From positions 71,598,757-71,662,756 of the forward strand of contig CM077165.1 of the NCBI GenBank assembly GCA_039583875.1: a DNA stretch of 64,000 nt. Reading direction: 5' to 3'. This document shows positions 33,712 to 45,257 of the stretch, in pieces. The translations under genes and the position numbers were made by a program. The stretch is from Platanthera guangdongensis. Taxonomy: Eukaryota > Streptophyta > Magnoliopsida > Asparagales > Orchidaceae. Position 1 is the stretch's first letter; every line of letters starts with the position of its first letter. The notes under the pieces are model-generated. The model saw nothing but the letters and a program-made list of their open reading frames with translations. It searched no databases and was not told where the DNA came from.

Positions 33712-36416
33712 TGTAACATACCATTTCAACATAGACCCCTAAGAGTGGTTTTGGACATGACTAGATCATGACAAAACCCAAGGAAGCTAAAAATGGCCAA
33801 GTGATAGAAGGCCATGGTGAGAATCACCTTGGTCTACCTGTAGCACAACCACATCACAAAACCTAGGGTTTGACCTTAGGGCTTCACCATGACTCCATGA
33901 CCCCACCATAACATCACTAACCTATTAGAGGGTCCACTAGAGCCTTAAGGTCCCATTGGAGTCAACCCAAAGTGGCCAATTTAACCTAGGACCACCATAG
34001 GCCTAAATTGGGCAAGGTGCCCTAACAAAGGGCAGTTGGCCTCTAATGTGCCCAACCAACCTTGCCCAGGTCTTCCTAGACCTAAAGTGGTGTTAGTGGG
34101 TCACTAAGGACCCATTGGGGTCAACCCAAGAGTCTATGTTGACCAAAGTCAATTGTAGCCCCTAAATTGGTCAAAGTACCCTTCCTAAGGGTAGGTGACC
34201 TCCAAAGTGCCAAGACAACCCTACCCAATCCTTCCTAGATCTTAGGGGAGGTCAATGGGTCACCAAGGACCCATTGGGGTCAACCAAAGAGGTAAAGTTG
34301 ACCCAAGTCAACCCAAGCTTCAAAAAGGGTCAAAGTGCCCTAACTAAGGGTCAAGTGACCCCCAAGATGCCCAACCAACCCTACTCAAGTCTTCCTAGAC
34401 CTTAGGGGAGGCCAATGGGTCACCAAGGACCCATTGGGGTCAACCCAAATGGTCATGTTGATCAAGGTCAACTCTATTCTAGTGTTAGGTCAAATTAGCC
34501 CAAATGGGCTAACACAAGCTCAAGCCATTTTCCCTTAGGCTAACCTCACTTTTCGTAATTATTATGATTAAGTGGGCTGCACATATCCTATGGAGTTGAC
34601 CTGTCAACATGGGGGACTAGGAGAGAGAAAGCTTCATTTTCCCTTTAATGGAGGAGAGAGAAAGGGGGAGGAAGAAGTCATTCATGGCTTAGGGAGGCCA
34701 AGAGTCATCCTTGATGGCTGAATTCAACTCCCATGGAGAAGGGGAGGAGTTTACAGCAGTTTCTTGGCCACCCCAAGCCAGATTCACCTCCCCACCACCT
34801 TGGCCGAGCCAAGCTTTCAATGGCCATTAATGTTCATTGATGGTTGGCCTCTCCCCTCCCCCAACTGGTGTTTTAAACACCATCAGTGACATGAGAGGAG
34901 CCCTTCCCACCATTTACCTGAAGATTTCGAGCCACTTGACTGCACTATTGCAGAAATTCGGCCGGCGGCACCACCACCATGGCAACCCGAAGATCGACTC
35001 GACTCCAGACCACCAGAAAGGTCCTCCTCCTCTCCTTATCTCATGGGTAGATCGTAGCATTTTTTAGGTGCAAGGTTCGGGCTCAATTGAGCCCGATCCA
35101 AATCATGGATTTCATGGTTTTCGGCCGAAAAATAACCTAGTAGAACCGCCGTAAAATGCCTCTCCGGCGGCTGTGCCGCCGCCTGGCGACAGCCACCATC
35201 TCAACGGAGATGGTGGTGGCGGTGGCCGGCCGGGGAAGGGGTTGTATGGCCAGCGGCAGCCGCTTGAAGTCGACCCAGGAAGAACAAATCCTGGTCGTCG
35301 GCTCAAGGAAGGAGATGAACGGATCCCATTCATTTGCGCCAAGATTCGTGCTTCATCAAATATTAAACTATAGGATTAATTTCATGATTATTTCAATTTC
35401 TGTCACAGATTTTATATTTAGTGGTTTTAAAATTTAAATATACTTAGGGCCACCTTGTAGGAAAACTTTTAATATGAAAGTTGTAGCCCTATGGGTCTAC
35501 TTTAATCCAAAATTGATTTGGGCCAATTTGGCCCTTTGGTGGGACCTGTACTTAGGGCAGTCCTGAGATTCAAATGGATGCCCACCCTTCATCACTTGTC
35601 CAAATGGGCTGAAATTTGGATAGTAGATCAGTATTAACTATACCTAGGGTTTGTCCAAAATTGGGATTTTTTTGGAGAAACTTTGCCTAAAGTTTTTACT
35701 TTTATTTAATAATGCTAGGGTATTTTAATTAATTGGTATAATGACCTCCAAACCCTCCCAAATTTTGGTGAGTGGTCCCTGGCATCAATACCTATCTCTG
35801 TACAAACTTTCAACTCATTTAGGTGGGTTTTGGTTAGGGAATCACCAAACCCTAGTTTGGCCTTAAGGAGGTGTTTTTGATTAAAAGTGCACCATGGGCT
35901 TAGGGTGGCCACCTCCCCTCAACAGAGGCTGAGGTTTTGGACACTGACTTAGTATGGCCAATGTCACCCTCTTAAGGAAAATGGGGTGATTTAGGCTTGA
36001 TTTACCCTAGTGTTCAACCTCAAACCCTAAGGAAGGACTTTTGGGGGTTGTGAAGGACATGGGGGCTAATGCCCTTGTATGACCTTGAAAACTCAGTAGA
36101 ATTGAAGGTAGTGTAACCTAAGTTCTCTGGAAGGAATCTTAGAGGACTTGGAGTAAGGTAGACACCTCAAAATCCTAACCCTAGTTTTAGGGTAGAAGCA
36201 CAATTTTGTAAATTCAGCCACTAAACCTTATTTAAAGGTTGTGAAACTTGGGTAGAGTAAGTTTTATACCATCTAGAACCCCTAGTAATTTTATTAGAAT
36301 TTTATGGATTATATTTCTAGTACTTTATTTGTTAAATATCAATAGGCCCAAAATGGTGTTTTAATTAATTTGATTATTCTGTTCATTTGAAACTGATGAA
36401 ACTTGGTCAGTAGATG
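33712..36416 (+). repeat. G 3' LTR, first segment (left of T)
   Basis: It starts TGTAACATACC and aligns with 14266-14860 joined to 23982-26111. It ends with the target duplication AGATG (36412-36416) where T inserted. The sequence near 34300 is the empty-site counterpart of the E insertion. Confidence 0.93.
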
Positions 36417-38395
36417 TGTAACGCCCCGAAAATTATATTTGAGTCGATCGCGTAAAAAGGGATTTTTGGTGCCTGTATAGGGGTACACGGCCTAGGACAC
36501 GGGCGTGTCCAAGGTCGTGTCTGGCTGGTGTTTTAGCCGTTTTCATCCCGAGAAGTACACGGCCAGGAACACGACTGAATGACACGGGTGTGTCATTTGA
36601 CACGGGCGTGTGCCTACCCGTGTCAGTACCCGTGTTCAGTTGGGTCGTGTCTGTTGGCGTGGCGGTTATGGGTAACATGCCCCCAGGCACGGGCGTATCG
36701 AGAGACCCGACACGGGCGTGTCAGGTGAGACACGGGCGTGTCTTTGCCCGTGTGGTTGTTCTATGTTCGACGATCGTGCCTGGATCGAGGCACACGGCCT
36801 GGGACACGACTGTGTGCCAAGCCGTGTTAGGCCCAGGTTTGGAGATTTTTGAGCGGATCTGAGCCGTTCATTTTCTTTAAATAAGATCCAACGGCCCAGA
36901 TGGTTTCCTGCTCTGTTAAGGCCGGGAATAAGGGAGTTAATCCTTCATTTCTCTCCAACCATTCTCTCTCTCAAGGAGTTGGAAAGAGGAGGAAGAAGGA
37001 AGGGATTCCGGCCACCGGCAGAGCATCGGAGCACCATTTTGAGATCGGAGAGCGGATTCGTGGAGGAAAGTTCGTTACGAAGAGTTCTATCTGTGTAGTT
37101 TTTCCATGGCGCCAAAACGGACTACAAGGGTAACGATTCTCTACTTGAGCATGTGAAGCTCTTTCCTTTTGCATAGGGAATCCCGCTCCCGCGAGTGTGC
37201 GGTGAGTGCGTGGTGTTCCTTGGGGTTGATGTGAATAGTCCCCCTTATGTTGCATATAGAGTCTGGAATCGTAAGTACGGACATAGGCATTGTGTGTGAA
37301 GCCTACTCGGATGTGTATTGTCTGGATCGGTGATGTTGCATTTGTTATGTTTTGCCAGAGAAGACTCCGTGCTTTGGGTTTTCGGGTTTCTACGCGGTAG
37401 ATTGTAGTAGGGATCCTTGGAGGTTAGCTCCAAGGCGCACCCGAAAAACTGAGCGGAATCGTTGTTTTGCTAACTTGGCGGTCTGGGAACCGGCCTTGAA
37501 CATAACTGGGTTATGTGATTGTTTGGAAATTTTGGGATCCGAGAGAAGCTTGGCCCACGCGTAGTACTTAAATTGTCTAGGCTGTGTGAGCAACGGGCAA
37601 GTGAAATTGGACCTAGGCTATGTGGTTCGGTGCGAGAGACCCGAAAAGGGGACTGGCCGTTTGCATAGTTGGGAGCCTTAGACGGTGGTCAGAAAGGCTA
37701 AATGCTCACATGTTGTTGTCATCCTGGGGATGGTGATGAAGACGCTGATTGGTCAGGATTCACTGTTAATGTGCCCTGAGTGCACGCGGTGTTTGGTCGT
37801 GCGAGCCTACACCTGTGGCGAAATTTATATAGTTGCACTTTATTGTTTAGCTGGGCTAATGTAATGCAGGGAAAGAGCACCGCCATCCCGACCTAGGGGC
37901 GGGGTCATTATAATTTGGTCGGCTTTTGGCTGATCGTTGCTTTGTTTGCCACCGTGCGGTGGAATGTGCTTGCAGGTGCTGCGAAGCCGAGTACCAAATA
38001 GCGGGCTGGAGCCCATGTTATTGTGCTGGCCCTAGAAGACCGTAAAGAATAGTTGTACTTTACTTTTGTCATGTGTGGCCGGCCTGCGAGCCGATATATG
38101 GAAAATACTATTTATTAAGTGAACTATTGTAAGGCCATAAGGTCATGTACCCTTTTTTAGTGTATTTGGGTTTCTTTCCTTTGGTTGTGGTCGTGGACAT
38201 TCATATTTATTAGATTTAAGATTTGGGTTCTTTCAACTTTAAAAGCTTCCGCTAGAATGCTCTGTGTAGGACGAGTAGTCTTAATTGGATGGTTTGAATA
38301 TTCATTTGGTAATCCTTCCGACTGTCTGTGGTATATGGCATCGGGTTCCAGCTGGAGCTTCTGTTATATGTCATGCGACAAATGGGGCTTTTATA
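36417..38395 (+). repeat. T 5' LTR (1979 bp)
   Basis: It starts TGTAACGCCCCG and ends GGGGCTTTTATA (3' copy ends GGGTGTTATA). The palindrome array lies at 36480-36830, and a TTTAAATA box near 36877 could be a TATA element. The GC-rich downstream part resembles S and T2. Confidence 0.93.
36480..36830. repeat. GACACGGGCGTGTC palindrome array in T 5' LTR
   Basis: Imperfect palindromes with ACACG/CGTGT arms and a 2-nt GG or CC centre recur about every 20-40 bp; the best is GGACACGGGCGTGTCC at 36497. Related half-words (ACACGG, CCGTGT) fill the gaps, giving roughly 15-20 sites. The 3' LTR has the same array at 43345-43700. S carries the same word. Confidence 0.9.
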
Positions 38396-38398
38396 ATT

Positions 38399-38408
38399 TG
38401 GTATCAGA
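38399..38408 (+). other. T primer-binding site (initiator Met tRNA)
   Basis: TGGTATCAGA lies three bases after the LTR end TTATA. The match to the tRNA end is shorter than in G or E. Confidence 0.8.
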
Positions 38409-38567
38409 CTTCTGGTTACGGACAAGCTTAAATGAATTCGTGGTCGAATTCTTTTAAGGGGTGGTGAGCACATGTGTGCGTCATCGTTATAACATCAAAA
38501 AGAACTCATGAATGTCCACTTAAGAATGAAAATACACTTGTTTTGTGGAATCTGAGTGTTCCAATGA

Positions 38568-39762
38568 TTGCTTTTAGCAATTTGTTTATCGTCTAATCGT
38601 GTGTCTTTGCTACTATTGGTAGCTAGGAGCGATGCTGGTCAGTCAGAGCGTCCGCAATCAGTGGAAAGTAGTGCACCAAGGGACATGCCTACAATACCTC
38701 CTTCAGCGAAAACCATCAGGATGGTGGCTGAAGCCGTTTTTGTAATGATAAATGCCCAACCTGCCGGGAAAATGCATCACGCACCTCCTGCGAATAAGCA
38801 AGAACCGGTTAGGGGGCCAGAGCCGAGAGTGGTGGAGCGCGCAGTAGTTGATCTGGTAGAGCCGAGGAGAGCTACGGAGAAGCAGCTTAAGCATATAATG
38901 GGCTTTAATCCTCCGAGGTTCGATGGGGTTGGAACGCCAGCTCATGCTGAAGACTGGCTCTCTTCGATAAAGAGGGTTCTGACAGCCACGTTAACTGAGG
39001 AGTGGCAGAAGACCACCATAGCGACTTTTCTTTTGGTGGGTGAAGCAAGACTGTGGTGGGATGAGTTGGAGTTTCATCTTTTAGTGGGTAGGCAGCTTGC
39101 TGATGTGCCTATGGAGGAATTTTCAAGATTGTTCCTAGCTAGATTTGTACCCTCTGCTCAGAAGTTAGAGATGGAGAATCAGTACCTTGGGTTGACTCAG
39201 GGAGCTAGAAGCGTGGACGAGTATCTTCATGAGTTCACACGGTTCGGTCGTTATGCTGGTGCTACGTTTATGGAAGAAGAACGGAAGACCAACCGATTCT
39301 ATGAGGGTCTACGTGGTGACCTACAGCTGCTACTTGCAGGGCCTAAGGCGCAAGGCTTCCTAGACTTGGTCAATTCGGCCCGTTCATTGGAGAAGGTCGT
39401 TAAGAAAGTTCAAGAGAAGAAGGACCCAGGAGAAAAGAAGTCTGAGTTCAAGGTGCCAAATGCCAAGTCAAGTTTCCGCAGGTGGAATAAGAAGCGGAGG
39501 ACTTCGAACTCAGCCCCTTCGGCTGATGCGTCGGGGGCAACTACAAGTCGAGTCCCAGGAGCTTGCTACAACTGTGGGAAGACGGGGCATTTTGCTCGTG
39601 AGTGTTGGAGCGGACGTTCAAAGTCCGAGAGGAAGCCTGGAGTGACTTTTGAGGAGAAAGGGAAGGTGGTGGAGTCAACCGCGTCCCACCATGCTCCAGC
39701 CCAGCCTAGAGTCTACAACATTGGTCTGCAAGAGGCCATAAAGCAAGCGGACGTGATGACAG
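38568..39762 (+). CDS. gag: T gag (Ty3/Gypsy), about 398 aa to the intron donor
   Basis: The frame is open from 38568. The first in-frame ATG is at 38685, but the open frame upstream and an acceptor-like TACTATTGGTAG (38609-38620) leave the true start unsettled. The gag core begins FNPPRFDGVGTPAHAEDWLS, then LWWDELEF, LFLARFVPSAQK, MENQYLGLTQGARSVDEYL and a basic region. The zinc knuckle CYNCGKTGHFAREC is intact (about 39567-39608). Unspliced, the frame would end at TAA 39771-39773; spliced at 39762 it continues into pol. It makes the capsid/nucleocapsid of the particle. Confidence 0.88.
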
Positions 39763-39841
39763 GTATGATTTAATTTATAGCAGATTAAATTTATGTAGTT
39801 GTTACCTCTTTTGTTTGTTAGCTTACTTTTATTGGTGCTAG
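39763..39841 (+). other. Probable intron between gag and protease in T (79 nt)
   Basis: Donor GACAG|GTATGA, acceptor TTGGTGCTAG|GCTTTG, A/T-rich with a T-rich tract before the acceptor. Its 79 nt (not a multiple of three) separate the gag frame from the pol frame; removing it joins them through a Gly codon split in phase 1. It also removes the gag stop at 39771. Same position and phase as in G (29957-30086), though lengths and sequences differ. Confidence 0.8.
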
Positions 39842-42800
39842 GCTTTGTGTTGATCTTTGAGTTTCCGGCGAGAGCCCTGTTTGATACGGGAGCATCGCAT
39901 TCCTTCTTGTCCGAAAAATTCATATCGCGCATCGGGGTTCCGTCCTCGATGTCAAAGGACAAATTGGATGTGTTGTTGCCCAATGGGTGCTTAATGTGCG
40001 CAGATAGGATCTGCGTAGTGAAAATTTGGATTGGAGACCAGGAGTTTGATTTGCGAGCGTCACTTTTGCCGTTGGCGGAGTACGACATAATCTTCGGTAT
40101 GGATTGGCTCTCGGAGCAGGGTGCATGCATTGATTGCAACCGTAAGGAAGTTAGGTTGGGTCTGAACACCGATCGGGAGACTACTTTTGCGGGCATGAAG
40201 GGGTCGGGAAAGATTTTGATGTCGGCTCTTCAGGTGGTTAAGGCAGTTCGGTCTAGGGCAGAGCTGTTTGTCACATTATTGCAGACTTCGACGCCTAAGC
40301 CAAGTCTTGGCAGTATCCCAGTTGTGTCTGAGTATCCCGATGTGTTCCCAGATGATCTCCCAGGAACCCCTCCTCAGCGGGAGATTGATTTTACCATTGA
40401 GATGGTACCGGGTGCCAAACCGGTGTCACGCTCTCCATATCGGATAGCGCCGCGAGAGATGGCGGAATTGAAGGTGCAACTTCAAGAGTTGCTAGAGCAA
40501 GGTTATGTGCATTCAAGTTCGTCACCTTGGAGCGCACCAGTTCTCTTTGTTAAGAAGAAAGATGGGAGCTTGTGGCTTTGCATCAACTATCGGGAATTGA
40601 ACAAGCTTACGGAAAAGAATAAATATCTGATTCCCAGGATTGACGATCTATTTGATCAGTTGGTTGGGTCAACGGTGTATTCGAAGTTAGATTTGAAGTC
40701 CGGATACTACCAGTTGAGGATAAGGGAGAGCGACATCCCAAAGATAGCATTCAGTACGCGGTTTGGGCATTACGAGTTCACGGTCATGCCGATTGGGTTG
40801 ACGAATGCTCCATCCGTGTTTATGGATCTTATGAACAGGATATTCAGAGAGTACCTGGATCGTTTCGTGATAGTATTTATCGATGATATCCTGGTGTATT
40901 CGCAGTGCAAGGAGGATCACTACAATCATCTACACATGGTGTTGGAGACGTTGAGAAGGAATCAGTTGTATGTTAAGTTCTCGAAGTGTGAATTCTGGTT
41001 ATCCTCGATAGCGTTCCTTGGTCATGTTGTTAGTGGAGAAGGGATAGCTGTGGATCCGGCAAAGATAGTGGCGATACGGGAGTGGCCTGCTTTGACTACA
41101 GTGGCAGAGGTACGGAGTTTTCTGGGGCTTGCTGGCTACTACAGGCGCTTCGTAGAGAACTTCTCGCGGATAGCGCTACCACTCACGACGTTGACTAGGA
41201 AGGATCAGAAGTTTGTGTGGTCTCCGGAGTGCGAACAGGCTTTTGAGGAGTTGAAGAGGTGGTTGACCACAGCGCCTATTTTATGCTCGCCAAGTGGAAC
41301 CGAAGGGTTCGAGATCTATAGTGATGCTTCAGGTAGTGGTTTGGGTTGTGTTCTGCTACAGCATCGGAGAGTGATAGCCTATGGTTCACGACAATTGAAG
41401 GCTCACGAGAGAAATTATCTGGTTCACGACTTAGAGTTAGCGGCCGTGATATTTGCTCTAAAGCTTTGGAGGCACTACCTGTACTGTGTGAAGGTCGATA
41501 TTTACACCGATCATAAGAGCTTGAAGTACCTGTTGGACCAAAAGGATCTGAACATGAGGCAGCGAAGGTGGATGGAGTTCTTAGGGGACTACACCTTCAA
41601 GATACATTATGTGCCTGGGAAGGGAAATGCAGTGGCGGATGCGTTGAGTTGTAGGACTCTGGCACAGGCCAACTTGTTATCGGTACATGATGAGAGATTG
41701 GTCCATGAGTTGGAGGCTTTGGAGATATCTTGTGTCGACAAGCAGTCTAGTGCTGAGGCGAAACTATTTTGTACAGATGTGCAGTGTAACCTAGCTGATA
41801 GAGTTCGGTGGGCTTTGGTTCAGGATAACAGCATGAAGCAGATCTTGGATGAATCATTGGATGGGTCAAATTCCCAGTTTGCTGTTGAGGATGGGTTGTT
41901 AAGGAAGGACGGTCGCCTATGCGTTCCTAGTGCGGATAATCTTCGGGTGGAGTTGATGTATGAGGCTCATCATACCAAGTACTCAATCCACCCTGGGAGC
42001 ACGAAGATGTATAGAGACATGAAGAAATTATTCTGGTGGCCAGTATTGAAGAAGGATGTAGCACTTTATGTGGCCAAGTGTCGTACTTGTGCATTGGTGA
42101 AGGCGGAATGCCAGAAGCTCGGAGGTTTCTTGAAGCCCCTACCTATCCCAGAATGGAAATTCGATGACATATCTATGGATTTTGTGCATGGTTTGCCGAA
42201 GTCACAGAAGGGAAACAACGTCATTTGGGTGGTCGTAGATAGGTTGACAAAGGTGTCACACTTTATTCCAAACAGGAAGGAGGATCCGGTGGAAAAGTTA
42301 GCCAAACTCTATGTGGAGAATATTGTTCGATTGCATGGTGTGCCCCGCAGTATTGTTAGTGACCGAGATGGACGCTTTACGTCGAAGGATTGGAGGTTGG
42401 TGCATAGTATGTTGGGAACTAAGCTGAGTTTCTGCACAGCCTTTCATCCACAAAAGGATGGTCAGACCGAGAGGGTCAACAGGACTATGGAGGACATGCT
42501 TCGCATGTGCGTCCTAGATTTCGGAAAGCATTGGGAGGATCACCTGTATATGGTGGAGTTTGCATATAACAACAGCTTTCAGGCGAGTATTGGTATGGCG
42601 CCTTTCGAAGCCTTGTACGGGAGGAAGTGTCGTACGTCGTTGTCTTGGTTGGAGGCAAGCGAATCGAAGTTGTATAAACGTCAAGCGGTGGAAGACGCCA
42701 CTTCAATGGTGCGTACAATTCAGGAAAGGTTGAAGGTCGCTCAGGACAGGCAAGCAAAGTATTACAACGCCAAGCATAGGAACGTGGAGTTCAGTGTTGG

Positions 42801-43227
42801 CGACATGGTGTATCTAAAAATCAAGTCGTTCAAGGGTGTCTCGCGGGTTCGACGCTTGATGAAATTGAGTCCGAGATACCTTGGACCATTTGAAATCCTG
42901 GAGCGTGTTGGCGAGGCGGCATATAGATTGAAGCTGTCGGTGGAGTTGAGTGGGCTACAAGACGTATTCCACGTGTCGGTGTTGCGTAAGGCAGTGCAAG
43001 AGCCTTCGCAGATCATTGCGGACAATCAAGTACCGGTTGATTATGAGCTGACAACATGGGTCAAGCCAGTACGTATTGAAGATGTTGTAGTCAAACGACT
43101 CCGCAACAAGGAAGTCCGAATGGTTAAAGTCTGATGGGATAACTGCGGACGGGAGGAGCTTTCTTGGGAGCGAGAGCAAGCTATGTTGGAGGAATACCCC
43201 GAGTTATTCCACTCAGGTATTATTTAG
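39842..43227 (+). CDS. pol: T pol: protease, RT, RNase H, integrase, chromodomain-like tail
   Basis: Protease [12 protein letters not shown] (39880) has the catalytic DTG. RT has [12 protein letters not shown] and FIDDILVYS (40877). RNase H has [12 protein letters not shown] (41320) and TDHKSLKYL. Integrase has [10 protein letters not shown] with C-x2-C (41971-42090), [10 protein letters not shown] (42177), [12 protein letters not shown] (42358) and [14 protein letters not shown]. All catalytic residues are present. A TGA at 43132-43134 interrupts the chromodomain-like tail; the same frame resumes [14 protein letters not shown] and ends EEYPELF before TAG at 43225-43227. In G the codon at this place is CTG. 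Translation presumably starts in gag after intron removal. Only the last 30 codons are cut off. Confidence 0.92.
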
Positions 43228-43281
43228 ATTTGTGTACCTTTTACTTAATTTCGGGACGAAATTCCTTAAGCGGGGGAGATT
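43228..43281 (+). other. T 3' untranslated region and polypurine tract
   Basis: Contains AATTTCGGGACGAAATTC (43247-43264), the conserved Tekay motif also seen in G, and GCGGGGGAGAT (43270-43280) as polypurine tract directly before the LTR. Confidence 0.85.
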
Positions 43282-45252
43282 TGTAACGCCCCGAAAATTG
43301 TATTTGAGTCGGTCGCGTAAAAAGGGATTTTTGGTGCCTATATAGGGGTACACGGCCTAGGACACGGGCATGTCCAAGGCCGTGTCTGGCTGATGTTTTA
43401 GCCGTTTTCATCCCGAGAAGTACACGACCAGGAACACGGCTGAATGACACGGGCGTGTCATTTGACACGGGCGTGTGCCTACCCGTGTCAGTACACGTGT
43501 TCAGTTGGGTCGTGTCTGTTGGCGTGGAGATTATGGGTAACACGACCCCGGGCATGGGCGTGTCGAGAGACCCGACACGAGCGTGTCAGGTGAGACACGG
43601 GCGTGTCTTTGCCCGTGTGGTTGTTCTGTGTTCGACGATCGTGCCTGGATCGAGGTACACGGCCTGGGACACGGCCGTGTGCCAAGCCGTGTTCGGCCCA
43701 GGTTTGGAGATTTTTGAGCTGATCTGAGCCATTCATTTTCTTTAAATAAGATCCAACGGCCCAGATGGTTTCCTGCTCTGTTAAGGCCGGGAATAGGGGA
43801 GTTAATTCTTCATTTCTCTCCAACCATTCTCTCTCTCAAGGAGTTGGAAAGAGGAGGAAGAAGGAAGGGATTCCGGCCGCTGGCGGAGCATCGGAGCACC
43901 ATTTTGAGATCGGAGAGCGGATCCGTGGAGGAAAGTTCGTTACGAAGAGTTCTGCCCGTGTAGTTTTTCCATGGCGCCAAAACGGACTACAAGGGTAACG
44001 ATTCTCTACTTGAGCATGTGAAGCTCTTTCTTTCTGCATAGGGAATCCCGCTCTCGCGAGTGTGCGGTGAGTGCGAGGTGTTTCTTGGGGTTGATGTGAA
44101 TAGTCCCCCTTGTGTTGCATATAGAGTCCGGAATCGTAAGTACGGACATAGACATTGTGTGTGAAGCCTACCCGGACGTGTATTGTCTGGATCGGTGATG
44201 TTGTATTTGTTATGTTTTGCCGGAGAAGACTCCGTGCTTTGGGTTTTTGGGTTTCTACGCGGTAGATTGCAGCAGGGATCCTTGGAGGTTAGCTGCTCCA
44301 AGGCGCACCCGGAAAACTGAGCGGAATCGTTGTTCTGCTAACTTGGAGGTCTGGGAACCGGCCTTGAACATAACTGGGTTATGTGATTGTTTGGAAATTT
44401 TGGGATCCGTGAGAAGCTTGGCCCGCACGTAGTACATAAATTGTCGAGGCGGCGTGAGCAACAGGCAAGTGGAATTGGACTTAGGCTATGTGGTTCGGTG
44501 CGAGAGGCCCGAAAAGGGGACTGGCCGTTGGCATAGTTGGGAGCCTTAGACGGTGGTCAGAAAGACTAAATGCTCACATGTTGTTGCCATCCTAGGGGTG
44601 GTGGTGAAGACGCTGATTGGTCAAGATTCATCGTTAATGTGCCCTGAGTGCACGGGGTGTTTGGTCGTGCGAGCCTACACCTGTGGCGAAATTTATATAG
44701 TTGCACTTTATTGTTTAGCTGGGCTAATATAATGCAGGGAAAGAGCACCGTCGTCCCGACCTAGGGGCGGGGTCGTTATAATTTGGTCGGCTTTTGGCTG
44801 ACCGTTGCTTTGTTTGCCACCGTGCAGTGGAATGTGCTTGCAGGTGCTGTGGAGCCGAGTACCAAATAGCGGGATGGAGCCCATGTTGCTGTGCTGGCCC
44901 TAGAAAGCCGTAAAGAATAGTTGTACTTTACTTTTGTCATGTGTGGCCGGCCTGCGAGCCGATGTATGGAAAACACTATTTATTAAGTGAACTTTTGTAA
45001 GGCCATGTTCCCCTTTCAGTGTATTTTGGGTTTCATTCCTGTAGTGTGTTGTGGACATTCATGTTTATTGGATTTAAGTTTTGGGCTCTTTCAACTTTAA
45101 AAGCTTCCGCTAGAATGCTCTGTGTAGGACGAGTAGTCTTAATTGGATAGTTTGTATATTCTTCTGTAACCCTTCCGACTGTCTGTGGTATATGACGTCG
45201 GGTTCTAGCTGGATCCTCTGTTATATGTCATGCGATGGATGAGGGTGTTATA
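43282..45252 (+). repeat. T 3' LTR (1971 bp)
   Basis: TGTAACGCCCCG to GGGTGTTATA; matches 36417-38395 with about 3-5% differences and small indels, followed by the AGATG target duplication. Confidence 0.94.
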
Positions 45253-45257
45253 AGATG

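Larger units (their letters stand above)
36417..45252 (+). mobile_element. T: near-intact Tekay-like Gypsy chromovirus
   Basis: 5' LTR 36417-38395, primer site 38399, gag, a 79-nt intron, pol, and 3' LTR 43282-45252. A perfect target duplication AGATG flanks it (36412-36416 and 45253-45257), and the uninterrupted target (CAGTAGATGAACTAGG) is seen in the G 5' LTR at 26108. LTRs differ by about 3-5% in sampled stretches. Only one stop breaks the pol frame, near its end. Confidence 0.95.
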
